From an uncultured Collinsella sp. (lineage in GTDB: Bacteria; Actinomycetota; Coriobacteriia; Coriobacteriales; Coriobacteriaceae): a stretch of 15,101 nt of DNA. The DNA lies in contig UROM01000035.1 in assembly GCA_900549455.1 (NCBI GenBank), positions 1-15,101 of the forward strand, given 5' to 3'. Positions within the stretch are counted from its first letter, which is position 1. The number at the start of each line of letters is the position of its first letter. The notes beneath the pieces were generated by a model, which was given only the letters and a program-made list of their open reading frames with translations, was not told the origin of the DNA and searched no databases. Both the position numbers and the translations under genes were made by a program. Below, piece after piece: positions 6,450-14,397 of this stretch.

Positions 6450-7604
6450 GTGATCTGCCCGCATTGCCTAAAGACCATCGAGGACGGCGCCTCGTTCTGC
6501 CCCTATTGCAACGCATACGTTGGTCCGGGCGATGGCCCCGAGCATACCGAGTTCGTGTTCTGCGACGGCTGCGGCGCCCGTCTGTCCCCGCATGACCGTA
6601 CCTGTCCCAAGTGTGGACGCCCCGCGCCAGGCATCCTTTCCGAGGACGCGGCCGCATCCGACCTGGCCGCAGGGCGCACGGCCGGCTTTCCGCGCCTGAC
6701 GCAGGAGCAGATCGATACCGAGGTGCCCCACGCGCCGGCATCTGCCGCCGCGGTGCTCTCCGACGCAGCCGACCCCAACGAGACCTGCGTGCTGCCTGCC
6801 TTCGATAAGGACTTTGGTATCCCCAAGGTCGATATCCCCACGCCGATGTCCCTGCGCGATGATGCCCAGCCCAAAAAGCAAAAGTCCAAGCGCAAGGTCC
6901 ACCCCGACGAGGATGCCTATCACAAGCACAAGCGCCATATCCCCAAACCGCTCATCGTCATCGCGGTGCTCGCCGCCGTGTGCGGTGGTGCCTATTGGTT
7001 TGTGACTGCCGATCCCATGGGCGTCATGCCCGGCTTCTACGACCAGTTTGGCCAGGCCGCCAAGACCACCTTCCCGTCGCGCCAAAAGGGCGAGGCCACC
7101 GAGAAAGAGCCCAAGCAAGAGGATACGTCCGAGGTCGTTCAGGAGGAGACCGTCTTAACCGACGACCAGCTCTACACCAGGCTCGACGGCCTGTACCAGA
7201 CCATCGTGTCGTACAGCGACGAGGACCAGATCGGCGAGGTCATCGATTCGTTTAATAACGGCTATCTGCGTACACCGCTCTCCACTCGCCAGGAGCTGTC
7301 GCAGAGCGCCTATGCCCTGCGCGATCAGATTAAAAAGACCCAGGATGAGCTCAACAGCCTCAAGGTTCAGGACGACACGGTCTATGCGGAGGACATCGAT
7401 CATCTAAAGCAGCTTGCCCAGTGGATGTACGAACGTGTCGACGTGATCTGCCAGAGTTGGGATATCTCGCTGTCCATTCCCGACGGCGAGTCGCTGAGCG
7501 CCCGTCAGAGCGAGATCCTGGCGCCCATCGCACAGGGCGGCAACAGCGCGCTTAACCAGTACGACGCCAACGTGAGCGCATGGAGGCCGCAGCAGCGTTC
7601 GTAA
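6450..7604 (+). CDS. Double zinc-ribbon, single-pass membrane protein of unknown function
   Basis: The protein has 384 residues. Two treble-clef zinc ribbons sit at the N-terminus: CPHC and CPYC (Cys3, 6, 17, 20) and CDGC and CPKC (Cys38, 41, 52, 55). A low-complexity acidic and Ala-rich linker follows, then a Lys/His-rich patch (about 145-165) and one membrane helix at about 168-186. The basic patch before the helix predicts the ribbons inside and the C-terminal 200 residues outside. The outer part begins with a Glu/Lys-rich segment, and the remainder looks helical, with a short coiled-coil-like stretch around LRDQIKKTQDELNSLKVQ. The GTG start is chosen because AGAGG lies 5 bases upstream and it starts right at the first ribbon; the upstream TTG (6420) lacks a site. 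I do not recognise the outer domain. Its neighbours are a cyclophilin and a TPR membrane protein. Confidence 0.82.
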   Translation: MICPHCLKTIEDGASFCPYCNAYVGPGDGPEHTEFVFCDGCGARLSPHDRTCPKCGRPAPGILSEDAAASDLAAGRTAGFPRLTQEQIDTEVPHAPASAAAVLSDAADPNETCVLPAFDKDFGIPKVDIPTPMSLRDDAQPKKQKSKRKVHPDEDAYHKHKRHIPKPLIVIAVLAAVCGGAYWFVTADPMGVMPGFYDQFGQAAKTTFPSRQKGEATEKEPKQEDTSEVVQEETVLTDDQLYTRLDGLYQTIVSYSDEDQIGEVIDSFNNGYLRTPLSTRQELSQSAYALRDQIKKTQDELNSLKVQDDTVYAEDIDHLKQLAQWMYERVDVICQSWDISLSIPDGESLSARQSEILAPIAQGGNSALNQYDANVSAWRPQQRS

Positions 7605-7640
7605 TTTGTTGCCCTCCGGCGGCATAACCTGCGTGCGCAA

Positions 7641-7670
7641 TTGATGGAAGCCCGTGCTTATTGCTACAAT
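7641..7670 (+). promoter_or_regulatory. Putative promoter of the cyclophilin-TPR gene pair
   Basis: TTGATG (7641-7646) and TACAAT (7665-7670) are 18 bases apart, about 40 bases before the cyclophilin start. Both boxes match consensus at 5 of 6 positions. No terminator for the preceding gene is visible, so some read-through is possible. Confidence 0.6.
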
Positions 7671-7709
7671 TCGTACAAATATGCTTTAAACGCACGAGGA
7701 AGGAACCAC

Positions 7710-8252
7710 ATGTTTGGTTTTAAGAAAGAGCTCTATACGCCCGAGTACCAGCTCGTCGGTGACGAGTGCGCGGTGATCGAGACGTCGAAGGGCACCATCA
7801 AGGTCAAGTTTGACGGTGAGGGCGCCCCCATCCATGTGGCGAACTTCTGCGAGCTTTCCACGATGGGCTTCTATGACGGCCTTAAGTTCCATCGCTATGT
7901 GCCCGGCTTTGTGATCCAGGGCGGCGACCCCAATACCCGCGATATGTCCGGCGCCGACGTCGCTGCCGGCCTTGAGGGTCCCGACGGCATGCCCGGCACC
8001 GGCGGTCCCGGCTACTGCATCAAGGGCGAGTTTGCCACCAATCCGCGTAACAGCCATGTTGACGGCGCGCTTGCTATGGCTCGCTCCATGGATCCCGATT
8101 CCGCGGGCTCGCAGTTCTACTTCTGCCTGGGTGCCCAGCACAACCTCGACTCCGGCTATACCGTCTTTGGCACCACGGTCGAGGGCCTCGACGTCATCTC
8201 GCAGCTGCGCGCCGGCGACGAGATCGTTCATGTCGAGATCGTTCACGAGTAA
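7710..8252 (+). CDS. Cyclophilin-type peptidyl-prolyl cis-trans isomerase
   Basis: A 180-residue single-domain cyclophilin that accelerates cis-trans isomerisation of proline peptide bonds. Motifs are FHRYVPGFVIQGGDP (60-74) with catalytic Arg62, Phe67 and Gln70; ALAMARSMDPDSAGSQFYF (120-138); and LDSGYTVFGTTVEGLDV (146-162). Asn145 occupies the position of the Trp that binds cyclosporin in human CypA, so weak cyclosporin binding is expected (inference). There is no signal peptide or membrane helix, so it is probably cytoplasmic. The ATG at 7710 follows GAGGAAGGA; an in-frame TTG at 7641 would add 23 residues of non-conserved sequence and overlaps the promoter. The stop lies 11 bases before the next gene, whose ribosome-binding site directly follows the TAA, so the two are likely one transcript. 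Confidence 0.95.
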   Translation: MFGFKKELYTPEYQLVGDECAVIETSKGTIKVKFDGEGAPIHVANFCELSTMGFYDGLKFHRYVPGFVIQGGDPNTRDMSGADVAAGLEGPDGMPGTGGPGYCIKGEFATNPRNSHVDGALAMARSMDPDSAGSQFYFCLGAQHNLDSGYTVFGTTVEGLDVISQLRAGDEIVHVEIVHE

Positions 8253-8263
8253 AGGGGACTTCC

Positions 8264-9559
8264 TTGAATAGCCAGCTGATCCAACAGGGCCGCGCCGCTT
8301 ATCGCGCGGGTGATTTTTCCGCAGCCGCCCAGATGCTTGGCGCGGCAAAGACTCCCAACGAGATCATGGGTGAGGCCGACCACCTGCGCGGCAATGCCCT
8401 GATGCATCTGGGCATGTACGCCGAGGCCGCCGAGGCCTACGCCGCCGCCCTCAACGACGGCGCCTATGGCAAGCGCGGCGCCCTGCTCACCAACCGCGGC
8501 AAGGCACTCGCCGCGGTGGGCGACTACACCACGGCTGCCCAGGCGTTCTCTGCAGCTACCCAGGACGCTTCCTACGCCACGCCTTTTAAGGCCTACTTGG
8601 GTCTGGGCAACGCGCTGTTCCAGTCGGGCGACTATGCGAACGCCGGTACTGCCTTCCGTCAGGCTGCCATCGACGGCGCCAACCCGGCTCCTGCGGCCGC
8701 CCTCGGCGATCTGGGCCGCTGCTTCATCAAGCTCGGCCGCCCCGCGGACGCCGTTGAGACCTATCGCACGGCTATCGACTTTGCCGGCCCGCGCGACGAT
8801 ACGCGCGCCCTCAACGCCGGCATGGGCCAAGCGCTTTCCGCCGCTGGCCGTCCCTCCGATGCGCTCGATGCCTTTAACGCCGCCACCGCCGACGGCATCT
8901 ACCAGCTCACGCCCGAGCAAGCCGACGAGCTTGCCCGCGTGCACGACTCGCTCGCCGCGCTTTCGGCCCAGACGGCCATGTCCACGGCTCCGGCTCCCGC
9001 GATGGACGCTCCCGCTGTCGACCCGCTCGATCCCACGGGCGCGACCGGTCAGTTTATGCCCGACCCCTCTGACACCGGCTTCTTTACGCTGTCCGAGTCC
9101 GAGATGGTCCGGCAGGACCGCAAGCAGGCCAAGGTGCGTCGTCGCCACCGCCACACGGGTCTTAAGATCTTCCTGGTGCTGCTTCTGCTCATCGTGATCG
9201 CTGCCGGCGGTCTTGGCTATGCCTATACGCGCGGCATGGGCGTCCCCTCGCAGGAGTCCGTCATCACCGACCTGTTCCAGGCTGCCGGTGACGGCGATAC
9301 CGCCAAGGCCGAGTCCTGCCTGGCCTCGAGCCTGTCCGAGGACGCCAAGGCGATGATCATCTCCTCGATCCCGCAGGGCGCCACCGTCTCCATCGAGGGT
9401 ATGGATCAGTCCATGACCGAGACCACCGCCAAGGTGAAGGCTTCGCTGTCCAAGGGCGGCGAGCAGGAGTACACCGTTAAATTCGTTCGCTCTGATAACC
9501 ATATCGGTTGGGCCGTCTCCTCGCTCGACATCGATTTCTCGGCCGCTGACAACCAGTAG
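8264..9559 (+). CDS. TPR-repeat single-pass membrane protein
   Basis: The protein has 431 residues. Six tandem tetratricopeptide units fill residues 4-210, each with the G-x-A/L and A-x-x-x-A spacing of TPR helices (for example GNALMHLGMYAEAAEAYAAAL, split here at 43-63). A Pro/Asp-rich linker (238-275) and a basic patch VRRRHRH (291-297) precede one hydrophobic helix (300-321). The remaining 110 residues should lie outside the membrane. This outer region (VITDLFQAAGDGDTAKAESCL onward) resembles small alpha+beta lumenal or transport-associated domains such as DUF4878 (recalled, not checked). The start codon is TTG, supported by AGGGG with 6-base spacing and by the first TPR beginning at once. 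TPR arrays bind proteins, so it may be a scaffold between cytoplasm and envelope; proximity to mreB is suggestive only. Confidence 0.85.
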   Translation: MNSQLIQQGRAAYRAGDFSAAAQMLGAAKTPNEIMGEADHLRGNALMHLGMYAEAAEAYAAALNDGAYGKRGALLTNRGKALAAVGDYTTAAQAFSAATQDASYATPFKAYLGLGNALFQSGDYANAGTAFRQAAIDGANPAPAAALGDLGRCFIKLGRPADAVETYRTAIDFAGPRDDTRALNAGMGQALSAAGRPSDALDAFNAATADGIYQLTPEQADELARVHDSLAALSAQTAMSTAPAPAMDAPAVDPLDPTGATGQFMPDPSDTGFFTLSESEMVRQDRKQAKVRRRHRHTGLKIFLVLLLLIVIAAGGLGYAYTRGMGVPSQESVITDLFQAAGDGDTAKAESCLASSLSEDAKAMIISSIPQGATVSIEGMDQSMTETTAKVKASLSKGGEQEYTVKFVRSDNHIGWAVSSLDIDFSAADNQ

Positions 9560-9581
9560 TGACCTTATGAGATTTGGCTCT

Positions 9582-9614
9582 GCCCGGCGCTTCACCGCAA
9601 GTGAGGTGCCGGGC
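9582..9614 (+). terminator. Strong hairpin after the TPR gene, terminator-like but lacking a U-tract
   Basis: GCCCGGCGCTTCAC (9582-9595) pairs with GTGAGGTGCCGGGC (9601-9614) over 14 base pairs with two G-U pairs and a five-base loop. Only TT follows, not a U-run, so intrinsic termination would be weak. It may instead be a Rho-dependent or processing/stability hairpin separating the TPR gene from mreB. Confidence 0.5.
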
Positions 9615-9620
9615 TTGCGC

Positions 9621-9629
9621 TAGTATGAT
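9621..9629 (+). promoter_or_regulatory. Possible -10 region upstream of mreB
   Basis: Overlapping TAGTAT (9621-9626) and TATGAT (9624-9629) sit about 46 bases before the mreB start, just after the hairpin. No good -35 box is present at 16-18 bases. GCTAGTA occurs twice here (9619-9625 and 9632-9638). Confidence 0.35.
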
Positions 9630-9664
9630 GGGCTAGTAGTTTTCCAGCAATCATCCAACACATC

Positions 9665-9669
9665 AGGAG
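9665..9669 (+). promoter_or_regulatory. Ribosome-binding site that decides the mreB start
   Basis: AGGAG lies 5 bases before TTG (9675). The in-frame ATG codons at 9687 and 9693 would be 17 or more bases away, so the TTG is preferred. Confidence 0.75.
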
Positions 9670-9674
9670 TTGCG

Positions 9675-10718
9675 TTGTTTTCTTTGATGGATATGTTCTT
9701 CGGTAGCTATGCGGGCGATCTCGCCATCGACCTCGGCACCGCCAATACGCTCGTCTCCGTGCGCGGCAAGGGCATCGTCATCCGCGAGCCCTCCGTTGTC
9801 GCTATCGACAAGAACGACGAGCGCATCCTGGCAGTCGGCATCGAGGCCAAGCGTATGCTCGGCCGTACGCCCGGCAACATTGTTGCCGTTCGTCCCCTTA
9901 AGGATGGCGTCATCGCCGACTTCGATGTCACCGAGGCCATGCTTCGCTACTTTATCGACAAGGCGTCCGAAAAGCGCTATCCGTGGACCCCGCGTCCGCG
10001 CGTTGTCGTCTGCGTCCCCTCCGGCGTCACGTCGGTCGAGAAGCGCGCTGTTTTTGAGGCTACGATCCAGGCCGGTGCCCGCCAGGCATACCTGATCGAG
10101 GAGCCCATGGCCGCTGCCATCGGCGCCGACTTGCCTGTCGAGGAGCCCACCGGCTCCATGGTCATCGATATCGGTGGCGGTACCACCGAGGTCGCCGTTA
10201 TTGCCATGGGCGGTATCGTCGTGTCGCAGTCCATCCGCATTGCCGGTGACGAGTTCGACCAGGCTATCCTTACCCACGTTCGCGATGCCTATAACCTGGC
10301 TATCGGCGAGCGCACGGCCGAGGACATCAAGATCAAGGTCGGTTCTGCCGTGCCGCTCAAGGACGAGCTCGACGTCGAGGTCAACGGCCGCGACGTGATC
10401 ACGGGCCTGCCCAAGACCGTGCGCATCGAGAGCGAGGAGATTCGCCGCGCGCTCAACAAGCCGCTCGACGAGATGGCCAAGGCCGTCAAGGACGCCCTCG
10501 ACGCCACGCCGCCCGATCTTGCCTCGGATCTTATGTACTACGGCATCCTGCTGACCGGCGGCGGTGCGCTGCTGCGCGGTCTCGATGTGCGTTTGCGCGA
10601 TGAGACCGGCGTTTCGGTCAACGTTAGCCCTACGGCGCTCGACAACGTCGTCAACGGCTGTGCCCGCGTGCTCGAGGCCAACGCGTTTGACGGTGGCTTC
10701 GTCCAGACCAATGCTTAA
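9675..10718 (+). CDS. mreB: Rod shape-determining protein MreB (actin homologue)
   Basis: MreB polymerises with ATP under the membrane and positions the sidewall peptidoglycan synthesis machinery. At 347 residues it equals the usual family length. The actin-fold signatures are present: phosphate-1 AIDLGTANT (17-25), EEPMAAAIG (142-150) with the catalytic Glu region, phosphate-2 VIDIGGGTTEVAV (163-175) and adenosine-binding LTGGGALLRGL (293-303). The N-terminal residues MFSLMDMFFG are hydrophobic and could act as a membrane anchor, as in other MreBs (inference). Translation starts at TTG with AGGAG at 5 bases. It is the first gene of mreB-mreC-mreD-mrdA-rodA, with mreC 21 bases downstream. MreB/Mbl paralogues cannot be separated by sequence alone, but this copy is in the canonical mre locus. 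Confidence 0.97.
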   Translation: MFSLMDMFFGSYAGDLAIDLGTANTLVSVRGKGIVIREPSVVAIDKNDERILAVGIEAKRMLGRTPGNIVAVRPLKDGVIADFDVTEAMLRYFIDKASEKRYPWTPRPRVVVCVPSGVTSVEKRAVFEATIQAGARQAYLIEEPMAAAIGADLPVEEPTGSMVIDIGGGTTEVAVIAMGGIVVSQSIRIAGDEFDQAILTHVRDAYNLAIGERTAEDIKIKVGSAVPLKDELDVEVNGRDVITGLPKTVRIESEEIRRALNKPLDEMAKAVKDALDATPPDLASDLMYYGILLTGGGALLRGLDVRLRDETGVSVNVSPTALDNVVNGCARVLEANAFDGGFVQTNA

Positions 10719-10739
10719 TTTCCAAAAGGTGGATTCCAT

Positions 10740-11732
10740 TTGGCACGATCTTCGGGTTTCTCTTCAAATCTGAATACCAAGCGACAATCAACGGGTATGC
10801 GCCCGTTGATTGTTTTCAGCGTGATTTCGGTGCTGCTCCTCACGTTTTATATACGTGAAGGCGAGGCGGGTCCGATTCACGCTGTGCGTTCGGGCGTGAC
10901 GACGATTACCTCACCGGTGCGCTTTGTGGGCTCGGCTGTGGCCGCGCCCTTCAACGCAATCGGAAACGTGTTCTCAAACCTTACGGCTTCGCAAGACACC
11001 CTCGACGAGCTTAAGAAGCAAAACGAGGTCCTGACGTCAAAGGTTGCCGAGCTTTCCGAGGCTCAAAAGACCGCCGAGCGACTCGAGAGCCTGGTCGGTC
11101 TGCAGTCGACCTACAACCTCAAGTCCACCGCGGCTCGCATTGTCGGCACTTCGGGCGATGCCTGGACCTCGACCGTTACCATCGATAAAGGCTCTGCCGA
11201 CGGCCTTACCATCAACATGCCCGTGACGAGTTCTGCCGGTGTCATCGGTCAGATTATCGAGGTTTCGGCTAAGACTTCCACCGTCCGCCTGATCGGTGAT
11301 GAGAACTCGGGCGTGTCTGCCATGGTGCAGGATACGCGCGCTCAGGGCATGCTGCAGGGGCAGCCCGACGGTACCCTGCGCCTGGAGCACGTGAGTGTCG
11401 ACTCCGACGTGAAGGTGGGCGACATTATCGTGACCTCGGGTATCGGCGGCGTGTTCCCCAAAGGCCTGCCGCTCGGTACGGTATCCTCGGTGGAGAAGTC
11501 TGCCAACGATGTGTACTACACCATCGTCGTGCGCGCCCAGACAACGGCCGAAAACAACGAGGAAGTGCTGGTCATTACGTCGCTGACCGATGAGCAGTCG
11601 GCTTCGGACGAGGATGTGAGCAGCGCCAACAGCACGCCGCAGGGCACCTCGCGCGATGCGGCCACCAAGTCCAAAGACGATAGCTCGGACGATGGCTCCG
11701 ATGCGTCCGATGATTCCGGTTCGAGCGAATAG
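10740..11732 (+). CDS. mreC: Rod shape-determining protein MreC
   Basis: MreC is the bitopic elongasome scaffold that contacts and activates PBP2. The 330 residues comprise a short cytoplasmic N-terminus, a membrane helix at 22-38, and a coiled coil at about 84-118 (DTLDELKKQNEVLTSKVAEL and onward). A beta-rich MreC core follows (about 125-282), with VGDIIVTSGIGGVFPKGLPL (226-245), the family signature. A final 48-residue tail (283-330) is almost entirely Ser, Asp, Ala and Glu, and predicted disordered and acidic; most MreC proteins end soon after the beta domain. Translation starts at TTG with AGGTGG 7 bases upstream. The TAG stop forms part of the mreD ribosome-binding site, so the two are probably coupled. 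Confidence 0.95.
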   Translation: MARSSGFSSNLNTKRQSTGMRPLIVFSVISVLLLTFYIREGEAGPIHAVRSGVTTITSPVRFVGSAVAAPFNAIGNVFSNLTASQDTLDELKKQNEVLTSKVAELSEAQKTAERLESLVGLQSTYNLKSTAARIVGTSGDAWTSTVTIDKGSADGLTINMPVTSSAGVIGQIIEVSAKTSTVRLIGDENSGVSAMVQDTRAQGMLQGQPDGTLRLEHVSVDSDVKVGDIIVTSGIGGVFPKGLPLGTVSSVEKSANDVYYTIVVRAQTTAENNEEVLVITSLTDEQSASDEDVSSANSTPQGTSRDAATKSKDDSSDDGSDASDDSGSSE

Positions 11733-11737
11733 GGAGG
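11733..11737 (+). promoter_or_regulatory. Ribosome-binding site that decides the mreD start
   Basis: GGAGG follows immediately on the mreC TAG stop. It is only 1 base before the first ATG (11739) but 7 bases before the second (11745), so the second is the likely start. Confidence 0.75.
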
Positions 11738-11744
11738 CATGTCC

Positions 11745-12311
11745 ATGGATCTACACGAACAGGGGGCTGGCTCCCGCGCTTTTGCGATTGCCGCCATTGT
11801 CTGCGTCCTGCTGCAGGCGGGCTTGGCGCCGCAGATCTCTATCGCTGGCGGTCGCGTCAACTTTATGATTGTCCTGGTGTGTCTGGGTGTGTTTTCGGGT
11901 GACCCCACGCGAGCCGTCATCTGCGGTTTTTGCAGTGGCCTGTTCTACGACCTGTCGGCAGCCGTGCCGGTGGGCGTGATGTCGCTGTTGCTGACAGTGG
12001 GTAGCTTTGCCCTGGTGCACAGTGCCGCCGGTCAGACGGGCGGCACCCCGAGCGCTCGTGGCATCACGGTGGGCGCCTTCGCGCTTGCCATTAATGTGAT
12101 CTACAGCATTATCTTGCTGTTTATGGGTCTTGAGTCGAGTTTTGTCGTGGCGATCTTTGGGCACGCCCTGCCGTCCTCGATTCTGACGGGCTTGGTCGCC
12201 GTCCCGTTTTTGATGTCCGGCGTCGCGCCGCAGTCTGGCTATGGGTTCTCCGCGCGCGGTGGGCGTCAGACGGGTATGCGCTTTAAGCCCAAGACCCGTA
12301 AGCTCAAATAG
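11745..12311 (+). CDS. mreD: Rod shape-determining protein MreD
   Basis: MreD is a polytopic membrane partner of MreC in the elongasome. The 188 residues contain about five hydrophobic segments: 12-28, 39-56 (VNFMIVLVCLGVFSG), 57-92 (CGFCSGLFYDLSAAVPVGVM then SLLLTVGSFAL), 107-128 and 133-157. The NFxxxxxxxxGxxxGxxxxxxxGFxxGLxxDL pattern across the second and third segments is typical of MreD. The tail (165-188) is basic (MRFKPKTRKLK) and should be cytoplasmic. MreD is poorly conserved in sequence, so the call depends partly on the invariant position between mreC and mrdA. Its TAG stop opens the mrdA ribosome-binding site TAGGGGAGG. Confidence 0.9.
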   Translation: MDLHEQGAGSRAFAIAAIVCVLLQAGLAPQISIAGGRVNFMIVLVCLGVFSGDPTRAVICGFCSGLFYDLSAAVPVGVMSLLLTVGSFALVHSAAGQTGGTPSARGITVGAFALAINVIYSIILLFMGLESSFVVAIFGHALPSSILTGLVAVPFLMSGVAPQSGYGFSARGGRQTGMRFKPKTRKLK

Positions 12312-12324
12312 GGGAGGCCTGTAG

Positions 12325-14397
12325 ATGTCTTCCCAGATGACGGTCGTTATCGCCGGTATCGTGCTGGTCGTGGCCATTGTGGTCGCGCTGGTCATTATGC
12401 GCCGCGGCGACTCCCGCTTTACCTACGACACGCAGCACGGAACGGCCCCGCGCGCCACCGAGGGCGAGGGCAATACGGCCGCTACGGCCTTTAAGGGCCG
12501 CTTTTCTATCCTCACCACGGGCGTGGGTGCGATGTTTGCCGCACTTGCCGTTAAGCTGTGGGGCATGCAAATGGTCTCGTCGGACTACTATGACAAGCAG
12601 GCGCAGAGCAATCAGACCCGTACCGTTACCACGCCCGCCGTGCGTGGTCGCATCTTGGACCGCAACGGCGTCGCGCTGGTACAGAACCGTCCCTCGCTTG
12701 CCGTCGTCGCCTATCGCGACCTTGCCGGCGACAAGGTGCTGGTGCGTCATCTTGCTAACGTGCTCGGCATGCCGTATGTCGCGGTACTGCGCAACATACA
12801 GGACAATTCCGAAGGCGCGCAGAGTCTGCATACCATCGCGACTGACGTGCGCCGCTCTACTGTCGCCTACATTCAGGAGCACGCCGGTGAGTTTCCCGGC
12901 GTGAAGATCGCCGAGCGCACCGAGCGCCAGTACCCGTATGGCGAGACCGCCTGCCATATCTTGGGCTATACCGGCACTATTACCTCCGAGCAGCTCGAGG
13001 CGCAGAACAAGAAGACCTCCGAGGACGCCAACGAGTCTGCGGGTAAGATCACCTACCAGTCGGGTGACATCGTAGGCCAGGCGGGCGTTGAGAGCTATTA
13101 CGAAAATCTGCTTCAGGGCATTCGCGGTGAACAGACAGTAAAGGTCGATGCCTCGGGTAACGTTACCGGACAGGCCGGCGCTGTACCCCCGCGCGCAGGC
13201 TCCGATGTCAAGCTCACGATCGACCTTGCCATTCAGCAAGCCTGCGAGACGGCTCTTGTCGATGCCATCGCGCGCGCCAAGCAGTCGGGCTACAGCAATG
13301 CCGGCAACGGCGCGGTGGTGTGCCTCGACCCTAACAATGGCGAGATTCTGGGTATGGCCAGCGAGCCCAAATTCGATCCGTCGGTGTTTATCGGCGGCGT
13401 TTCCAACGACGTGTGGACCGAGCTCAACGACGATGAAGGCTCGCATCCGCTGCTCAACCGCGTCATTAGCGGCCAGTACATGTCGGCTTCGACCATTAAG
13501 CCGCTGACTTCACTCGCCGCGCTCGAATATGGCACCTACACCTCGTCCCAAACCACGGACTGCACGGGCTATTGGACGGGACTGGGCAAACAGTGGGGCA
13601 AGTACTGCTGGCTGCACTCCGGCCACGGAACCATGACGCTTCAGTCGGGCATCGCTAATTCGTGCGACCCGGTCTTCTACGATATCGGCAAGGCGTTCTT
13701 CTACGACAAGGACAACCCCGAGGGCCTGCAGGAGATGTTCCGTCGTTGGGGTTTGGGCTCGACATGCGGCATCGACCTTCCCAGTGAAGGCGCCGGGCGT
13801 ATTCCCGATGCCGAATGGAAGGAATCCTTCTTTGCCGATGCCTCGGCAGAGGATCGCAAGTGGAACGCGGGCGACATGACCAACATCGCCATCGGCCAGG
13901 GCGATATCTTGGTGACGCCGTTGCAGATGGCGTGCGCCTATATGGGGCTTGCCAACGGTGGCAAGCAGTTCACACCGCACGTGTTTCTGTCCGCTGTCTC
14001 GCGTGACGGCGACGGGGGCGATGCCTATACCTACAACGGCAAGGGCTCCAAAAAGCGCCTCACCGCCAAGATTAACAGTGATGCCGATCTGACACTGGTG
14101 CGCAACGGCATGCACGACGTCATCTATTCGACATCCGCCACTACGGCGTCGCACTTTACCAACTTGACGCCGCAGGTCTACGGCAAGTCGGGCACCGGCG
14201 AGAAAAGCGGCGAGGACGAGTATTCCTGGTTCTGCGCATATGCTCCCGCCGACGACCCCAAGTACGTAATTGCCACTGTCTTGGAACAGGGCGGCGGCGG
14301 TTCGGCCATTGCCCTACATGTCGTGCGCGATGTGCTCGGCGCCATCTACAACGAGCCCGATACATCTTCTGCCACGGGCGATTCTTCGGTTCGATAG
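12325..14397 (+). CDS. mrdA: Penicillin-binding protein 2 (elongation-specific transpeptidase), with an extra N-terminal membrane segment
   Basis: A class B PBP that cross-links peptidoglycan strands made by RodA during elongation. The 690 residues are somewhat longer than E. coli PBP2 (about 630). Penicillin-binding motifs are Ser389-T-I-K (active serine), Ser446-C-D448 (SxN/D motif) and Lys621-S-G-T. The pedestal/dimerisation domain starts with RGRILDRNG (107-115), and ERQYPYGETACHILGYTG is the following conserved block. There are two hydrophobic helices, 6-25 and 60-79, separated by a polar loop with an RR motif, where usual PBP2 proteins have one. The ATG has GGGGAGG 7 bases upstream. No PASTA repeats occur, which argues against a FtsI/PBP2x identity. 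The next gene is rodA, its glycosyltransferase partner. Confidence 0.94.
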   Translation: MSSQMTVVIAGIVLVVAIVVALVIMRRGDSRFTYDTQHGTAPRATEGEGNTAATAFKGRFSILTTGVGAMFAALAVKLWGMQMVSSDYYDKQAQSNQTRTVTTPAVRGRILDRNGVALVQNRPSLAVVAYRDLAGDKVLVRHLANVLGMPYVAVLRNIQDNSEGAQSLHTIATDVRRSTVAYIQEHAGEFPGVKIAERTERQYPYGETACHILGYTGTITSEQLEAQNKKTSEDANESAGKITYQSGDIVGQAGVESYYENLLQGIRGEQTVKVDASGNVTGQAGAVPPRAGSDVKLTIDLAIQQACETALVDAIARAKQSGYSNAGNGAVVCLDPNNGEILGMASEPKFDPSVFIGGVSNDVWTELNDDEGSHPLLNRVISGQYMSASTIKPLTSLAALEYGTYTSSQTTDCTGYWTGLGKQWGKYCWLHSGHGTMTLQSGIANSCDPVFYDIGKAFFYDKDNPEGLQEMFRRWGLGSTCGIDLPSEGAGRIPDAEWKESFFADASAEDRKWNAGDMTNIAIGQGDILVTPLQMACAYMGLANGGKQFTPHVFLSAVSRDGDGGDAYTYNGKGSKKRLTAKINSDADLTLVRNGMHDVIYSTSATTASHFTNLTPQVYGKSGTGEKSGEDEYSWFCAYAPADDPKYVIATVLEQGGGGSAIALHVVRDVLGAIYNEPDTSSATGDSSVR

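Noticed and set aside
8243..13446. Minus-strand open frames of 358-450 codons opposite the TPR gene, mreB and mrdA
   Set aside because: They are antisense shadows with biased composition and no motifs; the plus-strand genes explain the sequence.
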